A DNA stretch of 64,000 nt, from contig NZ_JALPVL010000004.1 in assembly GCF_023544465.1 (NCBI RefSeq), forward strand, positions 310,001-374,000, written 5' to 3'. Source of the DNA: Paractinoplanes maris. Lineage in GTDB: Bacteria > Actinomycetota > Actinomycetes > Mycobacteriales > Micromonosporaceae. This document shows, one piece after another, positions 9,500 to 18,974 of the stretch (its first letter is position 1; each line of letters starts with the position of its first letter). The translations under genes and the position numbers were made by a program. The notes under the pieces are model-generated. The model worked only from the letters and a program-made list of their open reading frames with translations. It ran no database searches and was not told the origin of the DNA.

Positions 9500-11632
9500 T
9501 CAGTTACCGGTCGTGTGACCGGTGATCTCGCCGACCTTGGCCAGGGCGGCGTTGGCCTTGGCCACCACGTTGTCCGCGGTGAACCCGAACTGCTCGAAGA
9601 GGATCTTGGCGGGGGCACTCGCGCCGTAGTGCTCGATGCTCACGGGCTCGCCCGCCTCACCCAGGATCCGGTCCCAGCTCTGCCGGATGCCGGCTTCCAC
9701 CGTCACCCGGGCCTTGACGCCGCGCGGCAGCACCTGCTGCTGGTACGCGGTGTCCTGCTCGTAGAACCACTCGAGGCACGGCATCGATACCACCCGGGTC
9801 GGGGTGCCCTCGGCCTCCAGGCGCTCCTGCGCGGCCAGGCAGATCGACACCTCGGATCCGGTGCCGATGAGGATCACCTTGGGCTCGACGCCGGAGGCCT
9901 CGGAGAGGATGTAGCCGCCCTTGAGGGTGCCCTCGGCCGACGCGTACTTGGTGCGGTCGATCGTCGGCAGGTTCTGCCGGGACAGCGCCAGGCCGGTCGG
10001 GCGGTCGCCGTGCTCGATCGCGCCGCGCCAGGCGTACGCGGTCTCGTTGGCGTCGGCCGGGCGCACGATGTCGAGCCCGACGATGGCCCGCAGCGCGGAC
10101 AGCGTCTCGATCGGCTGGTGCGTCGGACCGTCCTCGCCGAGACCGATCGAGTCGTGCGTCCACACGTAGACGACCGGGAGCTTCATCAGCGCGGAGAGGC
10201 GGACAGCGCCGCGCATGTAGTCGCTGAAGACCAGGAACGTGCCGCCGTAGGGCCGGGTGCGGCCGTGGGCGGTGATGCCGTTGAGGACCGAGCCCATGCC
10301 GTGCTCACGGATGCCGAAGTGCAGCGTGCGGCCGTACTCGTTGCCGGGGAAGGCCTTGGTGGCGTACTCGGCGGGGATGAAGGACGGCTCGCCCTTCATC
10401 GTGGTGTTGTTGCTCTCGGCGAGGTCGGCCGAACCGCCCCACAGCTCGGGCAGCACCGGAGCAAGCGCGTTGAGGACCTGCTGCGAGGCGGCCCGGGTGG
10501 CGAGACCCTTGGGGTCGGCGGGGAATTCGGGGAGCGACTTCTCCCAGCCCTCGGGCAGCTTGTGCGCGGACAGCCGGTCGAACAGCGCCTTGCGCTCGGG
10601 GTTGGCCTTGGCCCAGGTCTCGAACTTGGTGTCCCACTCGGCGTGCGCCGCCTTGCCGCGCTCGACCACCGACCGGGTGTGCGCGAGGACGTCGTCGGCG
10701 ACCGCGAACGTCTCGTTCGGGTCGAAACCGAGGATCTCCTTGGTCGCGGCCACCTCGTCGGCACCGAGCGCCGAGCCGTGGATCTTGCCGGTGTTCTGCT
10801 TGTTCGGCGCGGGCCAGCCGATGATCGTCTTGAGGACGATGAACGACGGCTTGTCGGTGACCTTGTTGGCCGCCTGGATCGCGGCGTAGAGCGCCTCGAT
10901 GTCCTCGTGGTACTCGCTGCCCTTGGACGGGTCGCCCTTGCGCCAGTCGACGTGCTGCACGTGCCACCCGTACGCGGCGTAACGCGCGCCGACGTCCTCG
11001 TTCTTGGCGATGCGGGTGTCGTCCTCGATGGAGATCTCGTTGTCGTCGTAGATCACCGTGAGGTTGCCGAGCTTCTGGACGCCGGCGATGGCGCTCGACT
11101 CGTGGCTGACGCCCTCTTCGATGTCGCCGTCCGAGCACAGCACGTACACATTGTGGTCGAACAGAGAGTCACCGGTGTCGGGCTCCGGGTCGAACAGGCC
11201 CCGCTCGCGCCGGGCGGCCATCGCCATGCCCACCGCGTTGCCGACGCCCTGGCCGAGCGGGCCGGTGGTGACCTCGACGCCGGGGGTGTGCCCGTACTCC
11301 GGGTGGCCCGGGGTCAGCGAGTCCCACTGCCGCAGCGAGGCCAGATCGTCGATCGCCAGGCCGAAGCCGTTCAGGTAAAGCTGAATGTAGAGGGTGAGGC
11401 TGGAGTGCCCACAGGAGAGCACGAAGCGATCCCGGCCGGCCCACAGGGGATCGGTCGGGTCATGCCGCATGACCCGGTTGAACAGCAGGTAGGCGGCGGG
11501 AGCGAGGCTCATCGCCGTGCCGGGATGGCCGTTGCCGGACTTCTCGACGGCATCCATGGCCAGCACCCGGACGGTGTCCACCGCTTTGCGGTCTAGGTCG
11601 GACCAGTTGAGAGCAGGATCTGTGGCAGCCAC
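9500..11632 (-). CDS. tkt: Transketolase
   Basis: A 710-residue thiamine-diphosphate transketolase. It moves two-carbon units between sugar phosphates in the non-oxidative pentose phosphate pathway. Visible motifs are [10 protein letters not shown] near residue 34, the diphosphate-binding [14 protein letters not shown], and the pyrimidine-domain sequence [18 protein letters not shown]. The GTG start (V-A-A-T-D-P) is preceded by GAGGAG at 14 bases, somewhat long, so the exact start is less certain. It is divergent from ctaB; both promoters must lie in the 253-base gap. Confidence 0.96.
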   Translation of the reverse strand: MAATDPALNWSDLDRKAVDTVRVLAMDAVEKSGNGHPGTAMSLAPAAYLLFNRVMRHDPTDPLWAGRDRFVLSCGHSSLTLYIQLYLNGFGLAIDDLASLRQWDSLTPGHPEYGHTPGVEVTTGPLGQGVGNAVGMAMAARRERGLFDPEPDTGDSLFDHNVYVLCSDGDIEEGVSHESSAIAGVQKLGNLTVIYDDNEISIEDDTRIAKNEDVGARYAAYGWHVQHVDWRKGDPSKGSEYHEDIEALYAAIQAANKVTDKPSFIVLKTIIGWPAPNKQNTGKIHGSALGADEVAATKEILGFDPNETFAVADDVLAHTRSVVERGKAAHAEWDTKFETWAKANPERKALFDRLSAHKLPEGWEKSLPEFPADPKGLATRAASQQVLNALAPVLPELWGGSADLAESNNTTMKGEPSFIPAEYATKAFPGNEYGRTLHFGIREHGMGSVLNGITAHGRTRPYGGTFLVFSDYMRGAVRLSALMKLPVVYVWTHDSIGLGEDGPTHQPIETLSALRAIVGLDIVRPADANETAYAWRGAIEHGDRPTGLALSRQNLPTIDRTKYASAEGTLKGGYILSEASGVEPKVILIGTGSEVSICLAAQERLEAEGTPTRVVSMPCLEWFYEQDTAYQQQVLPRGVKARVTVEAGIRQSWDRILGEAGEPVSIEHYGASAPAKILFEQFGFTADNVVAKANAALAKVGEITGHTTGN

Positions 11633-11885
11633 GTCGGTTGTGCTCCTCGGGGCATGGTTGTGGGAACCCTTTTGAGCTTGACCCTATCCACTTGGGCTAA
11701 ACCCCCGCCCGGGGAACGGCTCAGGCCCATACGCTGAGAGCGGACACGCGACGTGTGACGCCGTGCACCCGGCAAGGGTCGCCAGAGCAGCGGAGATGGC
11801 TGAGCGTAGGCTGTCCCAGCGTGCCGCCGGCTGGCGCCGGCCGGGGCGAGAATTGGCTAGTGCCGAAGCCGGAAGGTGGCAGTCC

Positions 11886-12845
11886 GTGAGCATGATCACC
11901 GAGCGTCCCGTCCCAGGACGGCCGCCCGGCGGTCCCGAGGGTGCCGCGGAAGCGGTGCACCCCGAGACCCGTCGCGATCTCTTGACGCTGTTCCGCGCCT
12001 ACCTGGCCCTGTGCAAGCCGCAGATCGTCGAGCTGCTGCTGGTGACCACCGTCCCGACCATGATGATCGCCGCCGGGGGCTGGCCTGACCTGCGCACTCT
12101 CGCCGTGGTGCTGATCGGCGGGGCGATGGCGGGTGGCGCCGCGAGCGCGCTCAACTGCTACATCGACCGCGACATCGACCAGGTCATGCGGCGCACCAAG
12201 CGGCGCCCGCTGCCGGCCAACACGGTCACCCCGCGCAGCGTGCTGATCTTCGGTCTGACGCTCGCCGTGATCTCCGTCGCGCTGATGGCCGTCTTCACCA
12301 ACTGGCTGGCGACCGCGCTGACCGCGGCGGCCATCTTCTACTACGACGTCGTCTACACGCTCTGGCTGAAGCGGCGCACGCCCGCCAACACGTTCTGGGG
12401 CGGCATCTGCGGCTCGGCGCCCGTGATCATCGGCTGGGCCGCCGTCACGGGCAGCGTGGCGCCGCTGGGATGGGCGCTATTTGCGGTTGTCTTCTTTTGG
12501 CAGATGCCGCACTTCTATGCGCTCGCCATCAAGTACAAGGACGACTACGCCCGGGCCGGCATCCCGATGCTGCCGGTGGTGCGGTCGGCCGGCCGGGTCA
12601 ACGCCGAGATCATCCTCTACACGGTGCTGACCGTGGCCGCCTCGCTGGCAGCGTGGCCGCTCGGGCTGGGCCTCATCTACGGCATCACGGCCATCGTCAC
12701 CGGCATCGCCTTCCTGGGCGAGGCGCTCCTGCTGGTCAAGCGCTCCCGGTCCGGCCAGCCGCTCAAGCCGATGCGGCTGTTCCACTGGTCCATCACCTAC
12801 TTGACGATCCTGTTCATCGCCGTGGCGGTCGACGCCCTCGTCTGA
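11886..12845 (+). CDS. ctaB: Haem O synthase (protohaem IX farnesyltransferase)
   Basis: A 319-residue UbiA-family prenyltransferase. It farnesylates haem B to haem O for the aa3 cytochrome oxidase. The first Asp-rich site N-x-x-x-D-x-x-x-D is in [15 protein letters not shown] and the second region is [18 protein letters not shown]. About eight hydrophobic helices are visible. I chose GTG 11886 because GGAAGG lies nine bases upstream; ATG 11892 is an alternative. A perfect terminator follows. Functionally it pairs with ctaA about 3 kb downstream on the opposite strand. Confidence 0.95.
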   Translation: MSMITERPVPGRPPGGPEGAAEAVHPETRRDLLTLFRAYLALCKPQIVELLLVTTVPTMMIAAGGWPDLRTLAVVLIGGAMAGGAASALNCYIDRDIDQVMRRTKRRPLPANTVTPRSVLIFGLTLAVISVALMAVFTNWLATALTAAAIFYYDVVYTLWLKRRTPANTFWGGICGSAPVIIGWAAVTGSVAPLGWALFAVVFFWQMPHFYALAIKYKDDYARAGIPMLPVVRSAGRVNAEIILYTVLTVAASLAAWPLGLGLIYGITAIVTGIAFLGEALLLVKRSRSGQPLKPMRLFHWSITYLTILFIAVAVDALV

Positions 12846-12868
12846 GCCGCCGCCCTCTCACCACATCG

Positions 12869-12899
12869 GCCCGTCCCGCTCTCCGCGGGGCGGGCTTTT
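12869..12899 (+). terminator. Intrinsic terminator after ctaB
   Basis: GCCCGTCCCGC pairs with GCGGGGCGGGC (11 bp, one G-T wobble) around a five-base loop, directly followed by TTTTC. It is 23 bases after the ctaB stop and has a textbook intrinsic terminator shape. Confidence 0.85.
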
Positions 12900-13643
12900 C
12901 GCTGTACGGCTTGCGTCGCGCCGCTTGTAACTCGCCACTCGCGACTCGCCGCTCGCCGCCCGGCACTCCCCACGCATAACCGGCCACGCGCCACTCTGGA
13001 CTCGCCATCGGCTATTCGCCGCGGGCCTCTCGCCGCCGGCCTTTCGCAACTCGGCTCTCGCTTCTCGCTACTGGGCCTCACCAGCCGGGACTTGCCACCC
13101 GGGACTTGCCACCCGGGACTTGCCACCCGGGACTTGCCACCCGGGACTCGCCACCCGGGACTTGCCACCCGGGACTCGCCACCCGGGACTCGCCTCTCGC
13201 GTTCCGCCTCGGCTGCGGATGCCCTCGTGTCTCCCTTCGCTCGCCGGTGCGATGGCCTTCGGCGTGACGGTTTTTGAGCGCGCGCCCAGGTGGTCGTCCG
13301 CCGTGGCGGATCGGAGCCTTCAAGACGTGTGCCAATCTCCGGGCGCGGGAGCTGCCGGACGGCGAGGGATGCAGCGTTCCAGGGGTTGTGTGAGCAAGCG
13401 ACGGCAGGGGTAGGAAGCGATAAGTGATCGGCCGAGTGTCACGGATGTCGCACAACGCGACCGAATTCGCCCTATTCTCGGTTACGCAAGGTCACTCAAT
13501 AGATGGAAAGCTGTGGATGCGGGCAATTCGTTCAAAATGGTGTTATAGCTCCGTGGCGATTGGCTAAACCCGCAGGTAATTCCTCTCACAAAAGGCCGCC
13601 TGAGGTACTTGCCTGGCCATCTGAGTTGCTTACTCTTCCCGTC
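12900..13643. other. Repeat-rich, gene-poor gap
   Basis: About 740 bases with no convincing gene. The first part (about 12920-13084) is a degenerate series of ACTCGCC-like words that leads into a clean 14-bp tandem array (separate entry). From about 13410 base composition becomes clearly more A/T-rich than the surroundings, as expected for the promoter and long leader of the small gene at 13644; a TATTCT hexamer lies at 13473-13478. A possible structured leader has GCGGG near 13519 able to pair with CCCGC near 13569. I cannot identify a known riboswitch. Confidence 0.4.
13085..13196. repeat. 14-bp tandem minisatellite, eight units
   Basis: Eight consecutive copies of CCGGGACTTGCCAC, with units 5, 7 and 8 carrying ACTCGCC instead of ACTTGCC, and the last unit ending in CCTC. 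Every junction makes a CCCGGG palindrome. There are no spacers, so it is not CRISPR. The unit is not a multiple of three and no gene reads through it. Confidence 0.9.
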
Positions 13644-13937
13644 ATGGCTCAAGGTTCCGATACGACACTGACCGCGGGGATCAAGTCCTTCGCCGCCGGC
13701 CACGGTGGTGCCAAGGCGGTCATCGAGTACGTCGGCAAGCGTGGTGCCCGCATCGTTCTCGTCGGCGAGGACGGCGAGTGGTCCGACCAGTTCGCCGATG
13801 ACACCAGCACCGCCCGCAAGGCCTGCGAGAGCGCCGGCGTCGAGGTGGAGAACGAGTGGGAGCGCGAGCTCATGGAGCAGATGCGCCCCAGCAACGACCT
13901 GTGGCGCTCGATGTCGCGCCGGAGCATGGCTCGCTGA
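13644..13937 (+). CDS. Conserved-looking small protein of unknown function
   Basis: A 97-residue protein that I do not recognise. It begins MAQGSDTTLTAGIKSFAAGH, has an alternating hydrophobic stretch ARIVLVGEDGEWSDQF that could be a beta strand-turn, then an acidic helix-like middle and a basic C-terminus ending RSMSRRSMAR. There is no signal peptide or membrane segment. The ATG is preceded by an A/T-rich leader. The ATP-grasp gene starts two bases after its stop, so the two probably form an operon. Codon use matches the neighbours, supporting a real gene. Confidence 0.7.
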   Translation: MAQGSDTTLTAGIKSFAAGHGGAKAVIEYVGKRGARIVLVGEDGEWSDQFADDTSTARKACESAGVEVENEWERELMEQMRPSNDLWRSMSRRSMAR

Positions 13938-13938
13938 G

Positions 13939-14841
13939 TTGACCACCACTTCCACGCAGGCGACCCGGGAGCGATCCCGGGTCGCTCTCGTTACCTGCGA
14001 CCTCTTCCCGGACCTCTGGGAGGACGACTTCCCGCTGCGCGACGCCCTGCGAGCGCGCGGCGCCGACGTGGACGCCGTCCGCTGGGACGACCCCGCGGCC
14101 GACTGGTCCTCGTACGGCGTCGCCGTGATCCGCTCACCCTGGGACTACGTGCCCCGGCGGGAGCAGTTCGTGGCCTGGGCGCACAGCGTGCCCCGCCTGC
14201 TCAACCCGGCCGACGTGCTGGAGTGGAGCACGGACAAGCGCTACCTGTCCGAGCTGGCCCAGGCCGGTCTGCCGGTCACCCCCACCGACTTCGTCGCCCC
14301 CGGCGAGCCCTGGACCCCGCCCACCGCGGGCGAGTGGGTGGTGAAGCCGACGGTCAGCGCCGGCAGCCAGGACACCGGCCGCTACAAGTTGCCGGCGCAA
14401 CGCGAACAGGCCGAGGCCCACGTGGCCCGTCTGACCGCCGACGGCCGCACGGCGATGATCCAGCCCTACCTGGCCGCCGTGGACGAGCTGGGCGAGACCG
14501 CGCTCATCTTCCTGCCCGACGCCACCGGCGACCTGGCCTTCAGCCACGCGATCCGCAAGGGCCCGATGCTCACCGGCCCGGACGAGGGCGCGATCGACCC
14601 CGGCAGCGAGCAGATCGACCCGCGAACGGCCACCGACGCGGAGCGCCGCACCGCCGAACGCGTGCTCGAGGTCATCCCCGGCGGCACCAAGCGCCTCCTC
14701 TACGCCCGCGTGGACATGATCCCCGGACCCGACGGCGCCCCGCTGCTGGTCGAGCTCGAACTGGCCGAGCCCTCCCTGTTCCTCCGCGAGGGCGGCAACG
14801 CGGCCGACCGCCTGGCCGACGCCATCGTCAAGCGCCTCTGA
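13939..14841 (+). CDS. ATP-grasp domain protein (RimK/DcsG-like)
   Basis: A 300-residue protein with the ATP-grasp layout of RimK/glutathione-synthetase-like ligases: an N-terminal pre-ATP-grasp domain (VALVTCDLFPDLWEDDFPL), the RSPWDYVPRREQF segment, the ATP-binding WVVKPTVSAGSQDTGRY lysine loop, and the C-terminal metal-binding LLVELELAEPSLF. The family joins a carboxylate to an amine or thiol; the substrate is unknown. As I recall, DcsG of cycloserine synthesis is a distant relative. The TTG start at 13939 is two bases after the upstream stop; it is the only plausible start before the fold. Its 3' end is duplicated downstream. Confidence 0.8.
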   Translation: MTTTSTQATRERSRVALVTCDLFPDLWEDDFPLRDALRARGADVDAVRWDDPAADWSSYGVAVIRSPWDYVPRREQFVAWAHSVPRLLNPADVLEWSTDKRYLSELAQAGLPVTPTDFVAPGEPWTPPTAGEWVVKPTVSAGSQDTGRYKLPAQREQAEAHVARLTADGRTAMIQPYLAAVDELGETALIFLPDATGDLAFSHAIRKGPMLTGPDEGAIDPGSEQIDPRTATDAERRTAERVLEVIPGGTKRLLYARVDMIPGPDGAPLLVELELAEPSLFLREGGNAADRLADAIVKRL

Positions 14842-14924
14842 CCCGCCGACGCCATCGTCAGGCGCTTCTGACTCGCCGACTGCCTGGCTGAGGCCATCGT
14901 CAGGCACCTCTGACCCGCGACTGC
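14815..14924 (+). repeat. Tandem copies of the ATP-grasp gene 3' end
   Basis: The last codons of the gene plus its stop (unit begins GCCGACGCCATCGTCAAGCG and ends CCTCTGACCC, 30 bp) are repeated at 14845-14874 and, with a 20-base insertion, at 14875-14924. All copies stay in the same reading frame and each carries its own TGA, so the sequence reads ADAIVKRL-stop, ADAIVRRF-stop, EAIVRHL-stop. Confidence 0.85.
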
Positions 14925-15732
14925 GTGGTCGAGGCTTTCGCTTCAAGCGACTCTGGCTCGGCGCCCACGCGGCCCGGGCGACGGGTGGTGGCCGGAGAGT
15001 GCCACCACCCGCGCCCAGGTGGTCAGACGGGACGGTCGTGCAGAGACACCGGGATCGACCGCCCGCATCAATGAGGGCCTCCCTATAGGCCCACCTCCCT
15101 ACTTATGTCGTGGTGAGTGGGACACCGGCGGGCACGGTGAGGCGGGACGCGCGCCGGGCGACTCGGCTGCGACAGCGTCCGGTGTCTGGCCATGCGGCGC
15201 CGGTTGGGGTGGGTGACGTCCGCGGAGCCGATCCACGGTGGGGATTCCGGTTGCCATCGGCTCGGGGGCGGACGCCACCCCGTCGGCAGAGCTTCGCGGG
15301 TGCCGGTCCGCCTGACGAGGAACGGACCGGCTGCCCTGCCGGGTCTGGTGGGCCGGGCCGGATCAGCCGGGCGCGGCCGGCGGCCCCACTGCGGCGGCCG
15401 GGGCCGGCGATTCTGCGGCGGCCGGGGCTGCAGCGGGAGTCGGCACCACGCAGAGGACGGGCGGCGGGCCGGACAGCGACGGGACGAGGTGACCGGTGGG
15501 GCTGGTGTGGGGCATGGACACAGCGTGCCGAGGCGGGCCGATCAATGTCGGGCCGATGGTTTTCCTGTGGATGACACGCCGCTTGTCCACAGGGCGGATT
15601 CGTCCAGGGCCAGGTCGGCGAGTTTCGTAGGCCGAGGCGCTCAGTGCCGGCACGCGGTCGCCCGCGCAATCAGGCAACGCGGCTTCGCTCGCCTGACCGC
15701 GCAACCCCCGTCCGCACGAGCCGAGAGGGAGG
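14925..15732. other. Gene-poor gap before ctaA
   Basis: About 800 bases between the ATP-grasp gene and the ctaA stop. It holds a strong hairpin at 14983-15010 (GGGTGGTGGC with its complement, eight-base loop, probable terminator) and a smaller one at 15075-15092 (GGGCCT/AGGCCC). Several long open frames cross the region in different frames on both strands but none has a ribosome binding site or a recognisable sequence. A 50-codon Pro/Ala-rich minus-strand frame (15515 to 15363) is the least bad candidate and I do not call it. Confidence 0.45.
14983..15010 (+). terminator. Hairpin after the ATP-grasp gene
   Basis: A perfect ten-base stem GGGTGGTGGC / GCCACCACCC with an eight-base loop, about 140 bases after the stop. 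There is no T tract. It is a likely terminator, located beyond the duplicated 3' ends. Confidence 0.55.
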
Positions 15733-16716
15733 TCAGCGAGGAGCAGGGACTGGCTCTTCGGCCGGCATGGTGGGCGACGGGCTGGTGGAGGGCGGCGGGG
15801 AGACCTCGGGGCGGCTGCGGAGGGACCAGAGGACGGCCAGGGTCGACGTCCAGACCAGGGCGGCGCCGAGCATGTGGGCGCCGACCAGGAGGACCGGCAG
15901 GTGGGTGAAGTACTGGACGAAGCCGATCAGGCCCTGGCCCAGCTCGACGACCAGCAGCACCACGGCGGCGCGGACCGTCGCGCGCGGGGCCCGCAGGGCG
16001 CGCAGCGCGAAGACCAGGGCCACCGTCAGGCCGATCAGCAGGAACACCACGTCGGCGTGGGCCTGCGAGACCGTGGCCGGGTCGATGCCGTTGCGCTTGG
16101 CGTCCAGGTCGCCGGCGTGCGGCCCGCTGCCGGTCACCACGACGCCCAGGGCGATCACCGCGGCGCTCACCGTCGACAGGATCCAGACCAGCTGGCGGAT
16201 CGGATGCGGCACCAGGCGCACCGGCTTGCCGTCGCCCTCGGCGGCTCGTCGCCACAACGCGTACGCGAAAGCAATGATCACGATGGAGATGAGGAAATGG
16301 ACGCCGACCACCCACGGGTTGAGGTCGGTCAGCACCGTGATCCCGCCCACCACCGCCTGCAGCGGGATGTAGAGCAGCACCGCGATCGACAGCAGCACCC
16401 GGGAGCGACGCCGGGGCTTCTCCAGCAGGGCCGCGATCACACAGGCCACCGCGATGACGCCGAGCGCGAACGTGAGCATCCGGTTGCCGAACTCGATGAC
16501 GCCGTGCACGCCCATCTCGGCGGTCGTCGTGTAGGAACTGTCGGTGCACCGCGGCCAGGTCGGGCAGCCGAGCCCCGACCCGGTGAGCCGAACCGCCGCA
16601 CCGGTGACGATCAGCGCGACATTGGCCACCAGGGACGCCAAGGCCAGGGGGCGCAGCGGGAGGAATCTCACCCTTGGCATCGTACGCAGGCATTTGAGCG
16701 CGAAATGAGGGGCCAT
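15733..16716 (-). CDS. ctaA: Haem A synthase (COX15/CtaA)
   Basis: A 327-residue polytopic membrane protein that oxidises haem O to haem A. The extracytoplasmic Cys pair CPTWPRC (Cys51, Cys57) typical of Gram-positive CtaA is present, followed by the haem-ligand motif H71-x3-E75-F-x-N-R. Further histidines occur in later helices. About eight transmembrane segments are predicted by eye. The C-terminus is a Pro/Ser-rich tail (SPPPSTSPSPTMPAEEPVP). The start may be ATG 16716 or, more in line with other family members, ATG 16680 (MPRVRFLPLRP). It is divergent from sufR. Confidence 0.93.
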   Translation of the reverse strand: MAPHFALKCLRTMPRVRFLPLRPLALASLVANVALIVTGAAVRLTGSGLGCPTWPRCTDSSYTTTAEMGVHGVIEFGNRMLTFALGVIAVACVIAALLEKPRRRSRVLLSIAVLLYIPLQAVVGGITVLTDLNPWVVGVHFLISIVIIAFAYALWRRAAEGDGKPVRLVPHPIRQLVWILSTVSAAVIALGVVVTGSGPHAGDLDAKRNGIDPATVSQAHADVVFLLIGLTVALVFALRALRAPRATVRAAVVLLVVELGQGLIGFVQYFTHLPVLLVGAHMLGAALVWTSTLAVLWSLRSRPEVSPPPSTSPSPTMPAEEPVPAPR

Positions 16717-16751
16717 TGACCCCCGGTGGTATGGATCACCGGGGGGTCGGT

Positions 16752-16788
16752 TTGCGGGGCGCGGAGGAAATACGTAACGTTGGCGTAG
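16752..16788 (+). promoter_or_regulatory. sufR promoter, probably leaderless
   Basis: TTGCGG (16752-16757), a 16-base spacer and TAACGT (16774-16779) form a good sigma70-type promoter. The GTG start codon lies eight bases after the -10, at the expected +1, and no ribosome binding site is at a usable distance. This fits a leaderless mRNA, a common arrangement in actinobacteria. SufR of other actinobacteria autoregulates here. Confidence 0.55.
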
Positions 16789-17513
16789 TGAAAAACGAGG
16801 TGATGATCCAGATCGGTGCGGTGGCGTCAGCCAGCGCGTCGGACGGTCGCACCCGTGACCGGGTCGCCCAGCTGCTGCTGGAGCGGGGCTCCGCCACCGC
16901 GGCCGAGCTCGGCGCCGAGCTGGGCCTGAGCCCGGCGGCGATCCGCAAGCACCTCGACGCGATGCTCGCCGACCAGTTGGTCGAGACCCGCGAGGTTCGC
17001 AACACCGGTCCGCGCGGCCGCGGGCGCCCGGCGAAGGCCTTCGCGCTCACCACCGCCGCCCGCGAGGATCTGAACCCGCACCTTTACGACGGCATCGCCA
17101 CGGCCGCGCTGCGCTGGATCGAGCAGCATCACGGTCCCGAGGCCGTCACCGCTTTTGCGTCTTCCCAGGTCGTGGCGCTCGAGGAGCGTTGCCGAGCGGC
17201 ACTGCTCGAGGCCGGCGACGACCCGATCGCCCGGGCGGAGGCGCTCGCCGAGGCGCTCACCGCCGAGGGCTACGCTGCCAACGCGACCGTGATCGCGTCC
17301 GGCGGACAGCTGTGCCAGCACTCCTGCCCGGTGGCGCACGTGGCCGCCGAGTTCCCTCAGCTGTGCGACGCCGAGACCGCGGTCATCTCGCGGCTCATCG
17401 GCACCCACGTGCAGCGTCTCGCCACCATCGCGCACGGAGACCGGGTATGCACCACGCATATTCCGGCCCCCACACGTGTAACGCCAGCCACCACGGTTAG
17501 GACAGATACATGA
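16788..17513 (+). CDS. sufR: SufR, [Fe-S]-sensing repressor of the suf operon
   Basis: A 241-residue regulator with an N-terminal winged HTH (about residues 22-60, [20 protein letters not shown] then a recognition helix) and a C-terminal metallosensor. Cys176, Cys180 and Cys193 give C-x3-C-x12-C, the spacing of the three [4Fe-4S] ligands described for mycobacterial (Rv1460) and streptomycete SufR. Loss of the cluster relieves repression of the suf genes. I chose GTG 16788; GTG 16800 and ATG 16803 are alternatives. Its stop overlaps the sufB ATG (ATGA), so it is the first gene of the operon. Confidence 0.93.
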   Translation: MKNEVMIQIGAVASASASDGRTRDRVAQLLLERGSATAAELGAELGLSPAAIRKHLDAMLADQLVETREVRNTGPRGRGRPAKAFALTTAAREDLNPHLYDGIATAALRWIEQHHGPEAVTAFASSQVVALEERCRAALLEAGDDPIARAEALAEALTAEGYAANATVIASGGQLCQHSCPVAHVAAEFPQLCDAETAVISRLIGTHVQRLATIAHGDRVCTTHIPAPTRVTPATTVRTDT

Positions 17514-18931
17514 CCGACCAGATCGTCAGCCAGGAAGAGCACCTCGCCGCCCTGGGCAAGTACGAATACGGATGGGCCGACGCCGACGTCGCGGGCGCCA
17601 CCGCCCAGCGCGGGCTGTCCGAGGCCGTGGTGCGTAACATCTCCGCGCTCAAGAACGAACCGCAGTGGATGCTCGACCTGCGGCTCAAGGGTCTGCGCCT
17701 GTTCGACCGCAAGCCCATGCCGAACTGGGGCGCCGACCTCACCGGCATCGACTTCCAGAACATCAAGTACTTCGTGCGCTCCACCGAGAAGCAGGCCGCC
17801 ACCTGGGAGGACCTGCCCGCGGATATCAAGGCGACGTACGACAAGCTGGGCATCCCCGAGGCCGAGAAGCAGCGCCTCGTGTCCGGTGTCGCCGCGCAGT
17901 ACGAGTCCGAGGTCGTCTACCACAAGATCCGTGAGGACCTCGAGGAGCAGGGCGTTCTCTTCCTCGACACCGACACGGCTCTGCGGGAGCACGAGGACCT
18001 CTTCAAGGAGTACTTCGGCACCGTGATCCCGGTCGGCGACAACAAGTTCGCCGCGCTGAACACGTCGGTCTGGTCGGGTGGCTCCTTCATCTACGTGCCG
18101 AAGGGTGTGCACGTCGACATCCCGCTGCAGGCCTACTTCCGGATCAACACGGAGAACATGGGCCAGTTCGAGCGGACGCTGATCATCGCCGACGAGGGCA
18201 GCTACATCCACTACGTCGAGGGCTGCACGGCGCCGATCTACTCGTCCGACTCGCTGCACTCCGCGGTCGTCGAGATCGTCGTCAAGAAGAACGCCCGGGT
18301 GCGCTACACGACCATTCAGAACTGGTCGAACAACGTCTACAACCTGGTCACCAAGCGCGCCACCTGCGAAGAGGGCGCGACCATGGAGTGGGTCGACGGC
18401 AACATCGGCTCCAAGGTGACGATGAAGTACCCGGCCGTCTACATGACCGGCGCCCACGCCAAGGGCGAGGTGCTGTCGATCGCCATGGCCGGCGAGGGTC
18501 AGCACCAGGACTCCGGCGCCAAGATGGTGCACGCCGCGCCGCACACCTCCTCGACGATCATCTCGAAGTCGATCGCCCGGGGCGGTGGCCGCACGTCGTA
18601 CCGCGGTCTCGTGCAGGTCCTGGAGGGCTCCTCGTCCTCCAAGAGCACGGTCAAGTGCGACGCGCTGCTGGTCGACACCATCTCCCGCTCGGACACCTAC
18701 CCCTACGTCGACATCCGCGAGGACGACGTGGCGATGGGTCACGAGGCGACCGTCTCCAAGGTCAGCGACGACCAGCTCTTCTACCTGATGAGCCGTGGTC
18801 TGACCGAGGACGAGGCGATGGCGATGATCGTGCGTGGCTTCATCGAGCCGATCGCCAAGGAGCTCCCGATGGAGTACGCGCTGGAGCTCAACCGTCTCAT
18901 CGAGCTGCAGATGGAGGGCGCGGTCGGCTGA
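17510..18931 (+). CDS. sufB: Fe-S cluster scaffold subunit SufB
   Basis: A 473-residue SufB, the scaffold component of the SufBCD complex on which new iron-sulfur clusters are built. It shows the beta-helix core with the conserved [32 protein letters not shown] and [14 protein letters not shown] segments and a C-terminal region around DRALEL-type helices ([18 protein letters not shown]). No intein interrupts it, unlike M. tuberculosis Rv1461. The ATG overlaps the sufR stop by four bases. It is co-transcribed with all suf genes through sufT. Confidence 0.97.
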   Translation: MTDQIVSQEEHLAALGKYEYGWADADVAGATAQRGLSEAVVRNISALKNEPQWMLDLRLKGLRLFDRKPMPNWGADLTGIDFQNIKYFVRSTEKQAATWEDLPADIKATYDKLGIPEAEKQRLVSGVAAQYESEVVYHKIREDLEEQGVLFLDTDTALREHEDLFKEYFGTVIPVGDNKFAALNTSVWSGGSFIYVPKGVHVDIPLQAYFRINTENMGQFERTLIIADEGSYIHYVEGCTAPIYSSDSLHSAVVEIVVKKNARVRYTTIQNWSNNVYNLVTKRATCEEGATMEWVDGNIGSKVTMKYPAVYMTGAHAKGEVLSIAMAGEGQHQDSGAKMVHAAPHTSSTIISKSIARGGGRTSYRGLVQVLEGSSSSKSTVKCDALLVDTISRSDTYPYVDIREDDVAMGHEATVSKVSDDQLFYLMSRGLTEDEAMAMIVRGFIEPIAKELPMEYALELNRLIELQMEGAVG

Positions 18932-18974
18932 CCACGCTCCCGTCCGGATCACCAGACCACGAAGCAAGGAAGAG

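Noticed and set aside
13085-13196. Possible CRISPR array
   Set aside because: The repeat units are directly adjacent with no unique spacers, only 14 bases long, and no cas gene is present. The same holds for the 13-, 22- and 43-bp arrays.
13410-13643. Known riboswitch (ydaO/c-di-AMP, cobalamin) upstream of the small gene
   Set aside because: The region is A/T-rich and may fold, but I could not match any conserved riboswitch core. A covariance-model search would decide.
15192-15908. Plus-strand protein gene between the ATP-grasp gene and ctaA
   Set aside because: Arg/Gly-rich sequence without family resemblance, no ribosome binding site, and its 3' part lies opposite ctaA.
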